Source of the DNA: DATMFV01 sp964651005 | Lineage (GTDB): Bacteria > Verrucomicrobiota > Verrucomicrobiia > Chthoniobacterales > Chthoniobacteraceae | Assembly: GCA_964651005.1 (NCBI GenBank) | Contig: CAZYVL010000029.1 | Span: forward strand, 1 to 22,585 | DNA: 22,585 nt | Direction: 5' to 3' | Shown here: positions 6,455-17,475 of the stretch, in pieces | Layout of the letters: the number at the start of each line of letters is the position of its first letter | Position numbering within the stretch: position 1 is the stretch's first letter | The notes under the pieces: generated by a model | The model's database searches: none | The model's input: only the letters and a program-made list of their open reading frames with translations | Told to the model about the DNA's origin: nothing | Position numbers and translations under genes: made by a program

Positions 6455-7867
6455 ATGCAAGAAAAGAACGGACAGGCGGGGAAAAGCATTCTGTTGGTGG
6501 ATGACGACCGTTCCATCCTCATCACCCTGGGCGGGCTGCTGGAGCGGCACGGATACCGGGTCACGCCCGCTGCGACCGCCGCCGCCGGGATGGCGAGCCT
6601 TGGCCGGGAGGAGCCCGACGCGGTGCTGCTCGATCTCGGCCTGCCCGATGCTGACGGCCTGGAGACGCTCGCCGCGATCCGGGGGGAGCGCCCGGCTCTG
6701 GCGGTGATTGTCGTGACGGCGCAGGATTCGCTCGATAACGCCATCGAGTCGATCAAGCGCGGGGCGTTCCATTTCCTGAGCAAGCCGTATGTGCCGGAGG
6801 AGCTTCTTTCGCTGCTGCGGCGGGCCACCGAGCAGCGTGACCTGATGATCGAATCCGAGCGGCTTCGCGACCAGGCGGCCCGCCTTTCCCGGCGGCTGGA
6901 GGCGGCGGAGCGCAAGCTCACCCCGCTCTTCGCCAGCCGCCGGATGCGGGAGATCGAGGAGCTGATCCGGCGCGTCGCCCCGACGGACGCGAATGTCCTG
7001 CTTTCCGGCGAAAGCGGCGTCGGCAAGGAGGTGATGGCCAACCAGCTCCACCGCCTGAGCCGCCACGCGGAGGGGCCGATGGTGAAGCTCAACTGCGCGG
7101 CCTTTCCGGCGCACATGATCGAGGGGGAGCTTTTCGGCTACGTGAAAGGGGCGTTCACCGGGGCGGTGAACGATTTCCCCGGGATGATCGCGGAGGCTTG
7201 CGGGGGGACGCTCTTTCTCGACGAGATTGCGGAGATGCCCGTGGAGTTGCAGACCCGTTTTCTGCGCGTGCTCCAGGAGCGCGAATACCGGCCGCTCGGC
7301 TGCACGAAGACGGTGGCGGCGGATTTCCGGCTCATCGCCGCGACCAACCGCGCGGTGGCTGCCGCCGTGCGCGAGGGGTCGCTGCGGCACGATCTCTTCT
7401 ACCGGATCAACACGTTCCAGATCGAAATCCCCCCGCTGCGGGAGCGGCGGGAGGAGATCCCCGCGCTGGTCGCGGCGTTTACCGGGCAGTTTGCCTCGCG
7501 CCTGGGGAAGCCCGTGCCGACCGTGGCCCCGGAGGCGTTCCGGCTCTTGATGGAGTACGACTGGCCGGGGAACATCCGCGAACTCCAGAACGCGGTTGAG
7601 TACGGCGTGGTTTTGGCGCGCGAGTCGGGGATCACGGAGAAGGAACTCCCGAGGGAACTGCACCTCCCCGCCGCGCTGCGGAACGCCGCGCTGGCCGGGG
7701 CCACGCAGGGCGGGGAGGAGAGCCTCAATCTCGATCTGCGCGAGCGGGAGACGATCCTTGCCGCGCTGGTGAAATGTCACGGAAACAAGAAGAAAGCGGC
7801 GCAACTGCTTGGCATTCATCGCCCGACGCTTTACAGCAAGATGAAACGCTACGGCATCGAACTGTGA
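6455..7867 (+). CDS. Sigma-54-dependent response regulator, NtrC family
   Basis: This is a transcription activator that, once phosphorylated, remodels sigma-54 RNA polymerase using ATP. The 470-residue product has three parts. The receiver domain (10-125) has acidic pocket Asp16/Asp17, phosphoacceptor Asp60 (VLLDLGLPDADG) and Lys110 (FLSKPY). The AAA+ domain (about 160-390) has Walker A GESGVGKE (185-192), an intact sigma-54 contact loop GAFTGA (232-237), Walker B GGTLFLDEIAE (250-260), the ATNR sensor and an arginine-finger region (LRHDLFYRI). The C-terminal Fis-type helix-turn-helix is NKKKAAQLLGIHRPTLYSKM (444-463). All key residues are present, so it should be active. It follows the minimal kinase and overlaps glnD by GTGA, which argues for a nitrogen-control (NtrC-like) role, although metabolic alternatives remain possible. 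A GGAGGG 5 nt upstream supports this start. Confidence 0.93.
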   Translation: MQEKNGQAGKSILLVDDDRSILITLGGLLERHGYRVTPAATAAAGMASLGREEPDAVLLDLGLPDADGLETLAAIRGERPALAVIVVTAQDSLDNAIESIKRGAFHFLSKPYVPEELLSLLRRATEQRDLMIESERLRDQAARLSRRLEAAERKLTPLFASRRMREIEELIRRVAPTDANVLLSGESGVGKEVMANQLHRLSRHAEGPMVKLNCAAFPAHMIEGELFGYVKGAFTGAVNDFPGMIAEACGGTLFLDEIAEMPVELQTRFLRVLQEREYRPLGCTKTVAADFRLIAATNRAVAAAVREGSLRHDLFYRINTFQIEIPPLRERREEIPALVAAFTGQFASRLGKPVPTVAPEAFRLLMEYDWPGNIRELQNAVEYGVVLARESGITEKELPRELHLPAALRNAALAGATQGGEESLNLDLRERETILAALVKCHGNKKKAAQLLGIHRPTLYSKMKRYGIEL

Positions 7868-10602
7868 CCCCGCTCCGACATCGTGAAAAAGTGCTCGCCC
7901 ATGCGGAAGCGCAACTCGCCTCCCAGGGCAAGCGCAACGCCGCGGAACTGCTGGCGCTCTACAAGAAGTTCCTCAAGATCGAGAACCACCGCCTCCGGCT
8001 CAAGCACTACGCCGGGGGAGGGGGGCGCGAGATCGCGCAGCAGCGGGCGGATCTCGTCGATGTCGTGCTGCGGCATCTTTACGACGCGGCGGTGCAGGGG
8101 GTCGGGAGCACGGGGGCGTTCTCCGGCATCGCGCTGGTCGCCACCGGGGGGTACGGGCGGGGAGAACTGAACCCGTACAGCGACGTGGACCTGATGTTCC
8201 TGCACGAAAGCGCGAAGGTGCCCACGGAGGTCGGGGAGATCATCGAGTCGATCCTTTACACGCTCTGGGATGTCGGCTTCAAGGTGGGGCATGTGTCGCG
8301 TTCCGTGGCGGGGGCGATCCAGCAGGCGAACGAGGACATGCTCTCCAAGACGGCGCTGCTGGAGTCGCGCTTCATCGCGGGGGACAAAAAGCTCTTCGCG
8401 CAGTTCAAGGGGGACTTCGAGAAGAAGTGCGTCCTCGGGCACGAGAAGGAGTACATCGCGCAGCGCGTGGCCAACCAGGCGGCGCGCCACGAAAAATTCG
8501 GCTCCACCGTCTACATGCAGGAGCCGAACATCAAGCAGGGGTGCGGCTCGCTGCGCGACTACCAGAATATCCTCTGGATTTCGTTTTTCCTCCGGCGCGT
8601 CTCCACCACCGCGAAGCTCGTGGAGCTGAAGCTGCTGCCGGAGAGCGACCGGCGCAAGCTCGAGAGTGCCTACGATTTCCTGCTGCGCGTCCGCACGGAG
8701 CTTCACTATCTCAACAAGCGCGCCACCGACACGCTCAGCCATGTTTACCAGCTCCAGGTGGCGACCAAGCTCGGCTACCCGCAGAAGAACCCGCTGCGGC
8801 GCATCGAGGCGTTCATGCGCGACTACTACCAGCACTCGCGCGCCATCTTCCAGCTCACGCAGACGCTTGCCGCCAAGCTCTCCTTGAGCGAGGAGGATTC
8901 CGCCCACTTCGGCCTGATGCGCTTTCTCATGCGCAAGAAAAAGAAGGAGCACTTCGACGGGTTCTACATCGCGCAGGGGCAGCTTTTCCCGGAATCGCGC
9001 GATCTCTTCAAGGAAGACCCGTACCGGATGATGCGCGCCTTCCAACATGCGCAGCAGCGGCAGGTCGGGTTTTCGCCGGAGCTGCAATCGCTCATCCGGC
9101 GGCGGCTTCCGCTTGTGGACCGCACCTACTGCTACGCCCGCTCGGCGCGGGAGACTTTCCACGCGATCCTGAGCCGCAAGGGGGAGGTGGGGCGCATTCT
9201 CAGGATGATGCACGAGTGCGACTTCCTGGGGCGTTACCTCCCGGAGTTCGGCGCGCTGACGTGCCTCGTCCAGCATGAGTTTTTCCACCGCTACACGGCG
9301 GACGAGCACACGCTGGTCTGCATCGAAAAGCTCGACGGTGTGATCGACACCGACGCGGTGCGGCTCCACGGCTACCGCGAGATTTTCCAGCGGCTTGAAG
9401 ATCCGTTCGTGCTCTACCTCGCGCTCATCATGCACGACACCGGCAAGGCGTCCAACGCCCGCTACCACGCGGAGGCGAGCGCGACCTTTGCCAACCGCGT
9501 GGCGGCGCGCCTCCAGCTCCACCCCGAGCAGCGCAAGGCGCTTGTTTTCCTGGTGGATAACCACATGCTGCTTTCCAGCACGGCGCAGCGCCGCAATCTG
9601 GAAGACATGGCGACGATCGAGGAGTTCGCCAGCATTGTTCGCACGCAGAAGAACCTCGACGCGCTGATGCTTCTGACGCTCGCCGATGGGATGGGGATCG
9701 GCGACGATACGTGGTCGGACTGGAAGGAGTCGCTCGTCTGGCAGCTTTATCTGAATACGACGCACTATTTTACCGACAGCGATGCGTTCCTCCGCCAGCG
9801 CGCTTTCGAGCGCGAGGGGGCGCGGCTGGCGGTGCGCAAGAAGCTGCCGGGGGATTTCGGCGAGGAGGTGGAGGCGCACTTCCTCTACATGCCCAATTCG
9901 TATTTCCAGGCGTTCGATGCCAACGCGATCAGCGCGCACATCCGCCTTTTCCGGAAGTTCTTCGCCGCCCGGTTTGCCAGCGGCGACTCCGGGCTGGCTC
10001 CGGCGATGCGGTGGATCGCCCACCCGGAGCGGGGGCACAGCGAACTCTGGGTCTGCACCTGGGACCGCAAGCACCTGCTGGCGAAGATCGCCGGGTCGCT
10101 CGCGGCGGCGCGCCTGAATATTTTAAGCGCGGATATTTTCACCCGGGGCGACAGCCTCGTCCTCGATATTTTCCGGGTTTGTGACACGGAGTTCCGCGCC
10201 GTCAACGAGGTCTCCGACATCGCCACCGTGGAGAAAATCCTGGCCGAAGCGCTGGCGGGGGAGGAGTACGACTTCGGTGCCGCGCTGGAGCGGACCCGGG
10301 ATCGCCGCCCCTCGCATTTGCAGCAGGGGATGGAGTTCCCCACGCGGATCATCATCGACAACGACGCGCACCCGGTCTACACGCTCGTGGACATCCAGAC
10401 GCCCGACCGGCTCGGGCTGCTCTACCATCTGCTCAAGGCGCTGGGCGGCGCGGGCGTGAACATCGCCCTCTCGCGGATCGCCACGGAGAAAGGGGCGGCC
10501 ATCGACAGCTTTTACGTCACGGGGCCGGACGGGCGGAAGGTCAAGGACGGCCCGGGGGTGCTCCGGCTCCAGAAGCTGCTGCAAAAGGTTGCCCAGCGGT
10601 AG
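7864..10602 (+). CDS. glnD: [Protein-PII] uridylyltransferase / uridylyl-removing enzyme
   Basis: GlnD senses glutamine and adds or removes UMP on PII proteins, feeding the Ntr system and glutamine synthetase control. The 912-residue product (E. coli GlnD is 890) has the expected order. The nucleotidyltransferase domain carries GGYGRGELNPYSDVDL (95-110, metal ligands Asp107 and Asp109). A GlnD-specific helical region contains CGSLRDYQNI. The HD hydrolase domain carries MHDTGK (His524-Asp525). Two ACT domains lie at about 725-795 and 838-905, the latter with VDIQTPDRLGLLYHLLKAL. The start is taken as GTG 7864, whose last two bases form part of the regulator's TGA stop (7865-7867). An in-frame ATG at 7774 lies wholly inside the regulator gene and adds unrelated residues. 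No ribosome site stands out, consistent with translational coupling. No glnB or amtB gene is in the window. Confidence 0.95.
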   Translation: MTPLRHREKVLAHAEAQLASQGKRNAAELLALYKKFLKIENHRLRLKHYAGGGGREIAQQRADLVDVVLRHLYDAAVQGVGSTGAFSGIALVATGGYGRGELNPYSDVDLMFLHESAKVPTEVGEIIESILYTLWDVGFKVGHVSRSVAGAIQQANEDMLSKTALLESRFIAGDKKLFAQFKGDFEKKCVLGHEKEYIAQRVANQAARHEKFGSTVYMQEPNIKQGCGSLRDYQNILWISFFLRRVSTTAKLVELKLLPESDRRKLESAYDFLLRVRTELHYLNKRATDTLSHVYQLQVATKLGYPQKNPLRRIEAFMRDYYQHSRAIFQLTQTLAAKLSLSEEDSAHFGLMRFLMRKKKKEHFDGFYIAQGQLFPESRDLFKEDPYRMMRAFQHAQQRQVGFSPELQSLIRRRLPLVDRTYCYARSARETFHAILSRKGEVGRILRMMHECDFLGRYLPEFGALTCLVQHEFFHRYTADEHTLVCIEKLDGVIDTDAVRLHGYREIFQRLEDPFVLYLALIMHDTGKASNARYHAEASATFANRVAARLQLHPEQRKALVFLVDNHMLLSSTAQRRNLEDMATIEEFASIVRTQKNLDALMLLTLADGMGIGDDTWSDWKESLVWQLYLNTTHYFTDSDAFLRQRAFEREGARLAVRKKLPGDFGEEVEAHFLYMPNSYFQAFDANAISAHIRLFRKFFAARFASGDSGLAPAMRWIAHPERGHSELWVCTWDRKHLLAKIAGSLAAARLNILSADIFTRGDSLVLDIFRVCDTEFRAVNEVSDIATVEKILAEALAGEEYDFGAALERTRDRRPSHLQQGMEFPTRIIIDNDAHPVYTLVDIQTPDRLGLLYHLLKALGGAGVNIALSRIATEKGAAIDSFYVTGPDGRKVKDGPGVLRLQKLLQKVAQR

Positions 10603-10629
10603 GCTTTTGGGGGAGAGGGGAGGGCAGCC

Positions 10630-10962
10630 TTACATCCCCATATTGGAGAGGATGATCGCGATCCGGTTGATGGTGTCCACCAGCCGGGGATGGCTCACCT
10701 CGAACTCGTCCACGCTCGCGTTCAATCCATCCAGGGCGGCTTCCAGGAGCTGCGGCTTGCGTTCGGCGCGGGTTGCTTCATGCGTGGAAGCTTCGGCGAA
10801 GCGTGCCAGGCTCTCGGCATTCTCGCCGTGCGCTTCGGGGAGCGTGGCGATCTCGCTTCGGAGGCTCTCCAGCAGCCCGAGCAGTTCTCCCCTGGTGTCG
10901 GCGGGCAGCTTGTCCGTCTTGCGGACGCGCTCTTCGATATTCCGGATGCGATCCTCGATCAT
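10630..10962 (-). CDS. DUF4404 family small protein
   Basis: This is a 110-residue, charged, mostly helical cytoplasmic protein without signal or membrane segment. It resembles DUF4404: an N-terminal helical pair (IEERVRKTDKLPADTRGELLGLLESLRSEIATL) and the closing motif FEVSHPRLVDTINRIAIILSNMGM, in which the SHP and the hydrophobic last helix are the family hallmarks. The middle (45-80) is rich in Ala, Glu and Thr. The function of the family is unknown. It converges on glnD with a 27-nt gap. Upstream, the terminator of the neighbouring lipoprotein gene lies between the two minus-strand genes, so it probably has its own promoter; I could not pick one out. The start ATG is the only plausible one, with weak ribosome-site support. 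Confidence 0.72.
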   Translation of the reverse strand: MIEDRIRNIEERVRKTDKLPADTRGELLGLLESLRSEIATLPEAHGENAESLARFAEASTHEATRAERKPQLLEAALDGLNASVDEFEVSHPRLVDTINRIAIILSNMGM

Positions 10963-11028
10963 GATTGCGGTACTCTACTCGTGCCGCGCGCCGATTGCCA
11001 ATCCCGCGCTTTCCTGCCGGTGACATAT

Positions 11029-11059
11029 AAAAAAACCCCGGCTTTCGAAAAAGCCGGGG
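11029..11059 (-). terminator. Rho-independent terminator of the lipoprotein gene
   Basis: Perfect 10-bp stem CCCCGGCTTT (11036-11045) / AAAGCCGGGG (11050-11059) with loop CGAA. On the minus strand it is followed by seven U residues (plus-strand A 11029-11035). It lies about 65 nt past the lipoprotein stop. The plus-strand side has no T-run, so it works mainly for minus-strand transcripts. Confidence 0.93.
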
Positions 11060-11093
11060 CTTGAAGATGGACGGGGGTTTGTTTCGTAAAACA

Positions 11094-11108
11094 GGCAACG
11101 GTGTTGCC
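11094..11108 (-). terminator. Secondary small hairpin before the main terminator
   Basis: GGCAAC (11094-11099), loop GGT, GTTGCC (11103-11108). On the minus strand the hairpin is followed by TGTTTT. The stem is short, so at most this is a weak first terminator or a 3'-end stabiliser of the lipoprotein mRNA. Confidence 0.35.
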
Positions 11109-11123
11109 GTTATAATTTTCGGT

Positions 11124-11495
11124 TTACGGGTTGGGCGTTTCGACCGGGGAAGCGGCCGGGGTCGGCACGCCGAGCACGGCGTCGGCTTTTGCCTTGGCGG
11201 CGTCGATCGCGCTGGAGGCTTTCTCCTTGGCGGCTTCGGTCGTTTCCGCGGCCTTCTCCTTGGCGGCTTCCAGAACGTCGGTGGCTTCCTTCTTCACCGC
11301 GTCGGCGGTTGCCGCCGCTTCGCTCTTGACTTCTTCAGCCTTTTTTTCGCCAGCGTCGGTGGCGGCCTTCGTCTCTTCCTGAGCCGCTTCGGGAGCGGTT
11401 TCAGGGGTGGTGGAGGTGTCGCTCTTCTTCTGGCAGGCACCGAGCCCGAGAGAGGTCACGACGGCGAGGGTCAGAAAATAGGGATTCAGTTTCAT
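11124..11495 (-). CDS. Ala/Lys/Glu-rich lipoprotein, hypothetical
   Basis: The 123-residue product is an exported lipoprotein. The signal MKLNPYFLTLAVVTSLGLGAC has lipobox LGAC with Cys21 as the lipidated residue, and this fixes ATG 11495 over an in-frame ATG 72 nt upstream. The mature part is a linker rich in Thr, Glu and Ala, then a long low-complexity helix built of short Ala/Lys/Glu repeats (AAKEKAAETTEAAKEKASSA), ending in a Pro-rich tail. The repeat pattern resembles LEA-like or coiled amphipathic helices found in small envelope lipoproteins, but low-complexity similarity does not prove homology, and I name no function. It is transcribed away from metH and followed by a strong terminator. 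It is probably monocistronic. Confidence 0.78.
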   Translation of the reverse strand: MKLNPYFLTLAVVTSLGLGACQKKSDTSTTPETAPEAAQEETKAATDAGEKKAEEVKSEAAATADAVKKEATDVLEAAKEKAAETTEAAKEKASSAIDAAKAKADAVLGVPTPAASPVETPNP

Positions 11496-11630
11496 AAGCG
11501 CCGGTATTCTCGACGCAGGCGGGGTGTTTGGCAAGGAGAGTCCGCTTTTTCTGCTCTCAAGACCCATCGTTGAATCATGATGCGATCATTTGTCATTGAA
11601 AACAGGGAGGGTGCTTCCTACGCTTCGGGT

Positions 11631-15299
<3,669 letters not shown>

Positions 15300-15330
15300 G
15301 GCGGCTCGATTTTTCGAAAAGGGTTTCCGG

Positions 15331-16218
15331 TCAACCCCATCCTGTTTCCGGCGTCCAGACTTTTTCAGCGTAATCGGCCGGCGGAAAGAGGATTGGCTGG
15401 AGGAAGCCGTGGAGGTGATCCACGACTTGAGCGAGCGTTCCGGCGTGAAGATGATTTTTGCGCAGAAATGCTTTCCACTGGAGGATCTTTGTGGGGTCCT
15501 CGGCAAACTCTGCGGTCAACGCCGTCGGCATCGCTTCAGGCCACGCCGTTCCACGGCGTTCAAAGGTGGTGCGGATCGCGAGGCTCAGGAGTGCATACTT
15601 GAACTCCATGTTTCGGCAGAGCCAGTGCAGATCGTAGAAATCTTTCATGCGGCTGTTGGCCATGCCGAGTTCCTCGGCTGCGTTCAACTTTTCCGCGATC
15701 ACGGTCTCGGGGGGATAGGTTAGCAGCCGCGCTTCGGGAAAGCCGAGAAGATCGCGCCAGGGCAGTTCCACCGGCCCGGGAGTAACCGCATCACCAAAGC
15801 CGATGTCCACTTGCGCAGGCACGAGGGCTCCCGCGAGATTCGCTTTGACCCTGATGCGCACGCCGCCATAACGCTGATCCTCCCGGATTTGGGATGCCTC
15901 GATCTTCCCCCAGACAAGCCCGTCCTCGGGATCGGCAGGCTTGGCGAGCAGATCGATAAAGAATTTCTCCAGGCCTTTGACGGAGGGATCTCCGAACGTC
16001 AGCAAATCCAAATCCCGGGTTGGGCGGTGGATCGAATCCGCCCAAAGGGAAAAAAGCTGCGCACCTTTCAGGATGAACTGCCTCCCGGCGTCACATTGGC
16101 TCAGCCGCCACAGCAGGCGGCCTATCACGAATCGCTCCATGAGCACGGCGAACGGAACCGTGCTTGATTTCGCCTGATTCATGAGCCGATTGCGGATCGA
16201 TGCCGCTATATTTCTCAT
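15331..16218 (-). CDS. abiEii: AbiEii/AbiGii-type nucleotidyltransferase toxin
   Basis: This is the toxin half of a type IV toxin-antitoxin / abortive-infection system. Family members are nucleotidyltransferases that stop growth, for example during phage infection; some modify tRNA. The 295-residue product shows the DNA-polymerase-beta-like NTase core: KGAQLF (51-56), TRDLDLLTFG with Asp69 and Asp71, QVDIGFGD with third acid Asp138, and the family motif PPETVIAEKLNAAEELG (Lys177) with RMKDFYDLHWL (Lys192, Asp193, Asp196). All catalytic motifs are intact. The start is ATG 16218, whose ATGA overlaps the antitoxin stop; an in-frame ATG at 16338 lies inside the antitoxin gene. It converges on metH with a 31-nt gap. 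Base composition is less GC-rich than the flanking genes, consistent with transfer. Confidence 0.92.
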   Translation of the reverse strand: MRNIAASIRNRLMNQAKSSTVPFAVLMERFVIGRLLWRLSQCDAGRQFILKGAQLFSLWADSIHRPTRDLDLLTFGDPSVKGLEKFFIDLLAKPADPEDGLVWGKIEASQIREDQRYGGVRIRVKANLAGALVPAQVDIGFGDAVTPGPVELPWRDLLGFPEARLLTYPPETVIAEKLNAAEELGMANSRMKDFYDLHWLCRNMEFKYALLSLAIRTTFERRGTAWPEAMPTALTAEFAEDPTKILQWKAFLRKNHLHAGTLAQVVDHLHGFLQPILFPPADYAEKVWTPETGWG

Positions 16219-16823
16219 GCGAGTGCCTCCAAATAAGGCCGCATCACCCGGGAGACGCCCATGAGCTTCGCGTACCGATGCATTGCCTGAAGGCTTTTGC
16301 GGTGGTTTTGCATCCGTTCCCGCAGTGCTTCCACGCATAGCTCCAGCGTGACTTCGTTACGGTGCTTGAAACAGTCCACGATGGTTCGGTCCAAATTCGT
16401 GATGCGTACCGGGTGTCCGGCAATCGTGCAGGTTTCGACGCCCTCTGTAAAAGCCTCGGGTTTTCGGCTTCGGACGATCCGTAGCGGAGGGGTGCGCATT
16501 TTTGGGGTGGGAAAATTGGCGGGGATTTGCATCCAGACCTCCCATGCCTGATGGGTTCCGATCCCGTGAAAATTCAGCGCGCTTAGAAGAACGACGACTC
16601 CATTTGGCACGCGCAGGGACGCCTCCACCAGATCGGAGTGTTCGTAACTGGCCGCGTCAGCCACCCGGTAAAGACCGCGATCCACCCGCATCAGGGCACC
16701 CGAATGCACCAGACGTCCGAGTGCGGTTCGTGAAATGCCATGCGCTTCGGCATCCCTTGTTCGAACAAGCGCCCTCTTTGCGGCCAGCCGTTCGAGCTTC
16801 TGAATGGGTGAAAACGCGGACAC
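16215..16823 (-). CDS. abiEi: AbiEi-type antitoxin, winged-helix transcriptional regulator
   Basis: This is the antitoxin and autorepressor of the AbiE pair. The 202-residue product has an N-terminal AbiEi_4-type winged helix (about 15-57: VRTRDAEAHGISRTALGRLV, then the wing RVDRGLYRV). A C-terminal AbiEi domain follows, with LLSALNFHGIGTHQ, IAGHPVRITNLDRTIVDCFKH and a basic C-terminal helical region. In studied members the N-terminus binds inverted repeats in the promoter, and the C-terminus is needed for antitoxicity. The start is GTG 16823, preceded by only a poor ribosome site; the next Met (MRVD) would cut into the winged helix. Its TGA overlaps the toxin ATG, giving the usual antitoxin-first operon. 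Confidence 0.91.
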   Translation of the reverse strand: MSAFSPIQKLERLAAKRALVRTRDAEAHGISRTALGRLVHSGALMRVDRGLYRVADAASYEHSDLVEASLRVPNGVVVLLSALNFHGIGTHQAWEVWMQIPANFPTPKMRTPPLRIVRSRKPEAFTEGVETCTIAGHPVRITNLDRTIVDCFKHRNEVTLELCVEALRERMQNHRKSLQAMHRYAKLMGVSRVMRPYLEALA

Positions 16824-16852
16824 GGTTTGCTGATAAGGATTAGTTACAAAAT

Positions 16853-16882
16853 TTAGTACATTATTTCACAATGTCCTAGCAA
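16853..16882 (-). promoter_or_regulatory. abiE promoter with operator-like palindrome
   Basis: Minus-strand -35 TTGCTA (16882-16877) and -10 TACTAA (16858-16853) are separated by 18 nt. The spacer holds an inverted repeat ACATT-N7-AATGT (16858-16874, last base shared with the -10). The region is distinctly AT-rich. A repressor bound here would block RNA polymerase, matching known AbiEi autoregulation through inverted repeats. Assigned from pattern only. Confidence 0.5.
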
Positions 16883-16940
16883 ATGCAACATCCCAAACGC
16901 AACCTTGCGGAAGCCAAGGGAACCGCTGACAGGCGGAAAC

Positions 16941-17342
16941 CTAAAACGCCGCCTTTACCGGCGTCGTGACCTTCAGCACCGATTCCTGGCTGAACCGCCG
17001 TTGGTAGAGCCGCCGGATCGTGTCGATCCGCGCTTGGGCTTCGCGCGTGGGCGGGTGGATGAGCACGAGGAGGCGCGTTTTTTCCCGGATGATTTCGCCA
17101 CGGCGGGTGCGCCACTGGCCTGTGGCGTCGATCCAGGTCAGCCCGTCGGGGAACCGGGGGGTGATTTCGCCCTTCAGGAAGGCCTGCCATTCCCCCTCCG
17201 TGACCGCGCCGCCGCCGGGCTTCGCAGAGCCGAAATAAAGCTCCGTCCTCGTCTGCCTGTGACCTGTTCCGGCAGGGGGAAAGACCGCGCAGCCGGGCGC
17301 GGACGCCAGCGCGGCGGCGCAGAGGAGGAGGGCGAGTTTCAT
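16941..17342 (-). CDS. DUF3574 family lipoprotein
   Basis: This is a 133-residue exported protein of unknown function. The signal (MKLALLLCAAALASAPGC) ends in a possible lipobox APGC with Cys18; Pro at -2 makes lipidation less certain. The mature part matches DUF3574: TELYFG (33-38), EGEWQAFLKGEITPRFPDGLTW in two consecutive blocks (49-70), DATGQWR (72-78), an ILVL-like strand LLVLIHPP (91-98), then the closing helix and strand with RRFSQESVLKVTTPV. The complete domain is present. It lies upstream of and divergent from the ECF sigma gene, with 133 nt between the start codons, and is transcribed toward the abiE promoter. Start ATG 17342 is set by the signal peptide; no strong ribosome site is visible. 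Confidence 0.85.
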   Translation of the reverse strand: MKLALLLCAAALASAPGCAVFPPAGTGHRQTRTELYFGSAKPGGGAVTEGEWQAFLKGEITPRFPDGLTWIDATGQWRTRRGEIIREKTRLLVLIHPPTREAQARIDTIRRLYQRRFSQESVLKVTTPVKAAF

Positions 17343-17387
17343 TGCCCGGCGAGGGTATCACGCCGGGAGGGGATTTCCATTTTTCCC

Positions 17388-17414
17388 GAAACTTTTGCGC
17401 TGCCGGAAAGTTTC
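17388..17414. promoter_or_regulatory. Perfect 8-bp inverted repeat between DUF3574 and ECF sigma genes
   Basis: GAAACTTT (17388-17395) and AAAGTTTC (17407-17414) are separated by 11 nt, in the divergent intergenic region. Each arm begins GAAAC on its own strand, like the -35 element of many ECF promoters. The repeat could therefore be a back-to-back sigma-recognition region for both genes, or an operator. Function is inferred from position only. Confidence 0.42.
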
Positions 17415-17475
17415 ATGCGGAGTGACTTCCGTATCGACCGGGTTTGCTGTTCCGTCGCATAGTGCCGCGGAAACG

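Noticed and set aside
11496..11630. Cobalamin or SAM riboswitch in front of metH
   Set aside because: The interval is short, contains no B12-box-like or SAM-box text, and shares space with the divergent lipoprotein upstream region.
16889..16914. CGCAACCTTGCG hairpin as a terminator downstream of DUF3574
   Set aside because: The stem is only four to five pairs with a tiny loop and only a three-T run after it on the minus strand.
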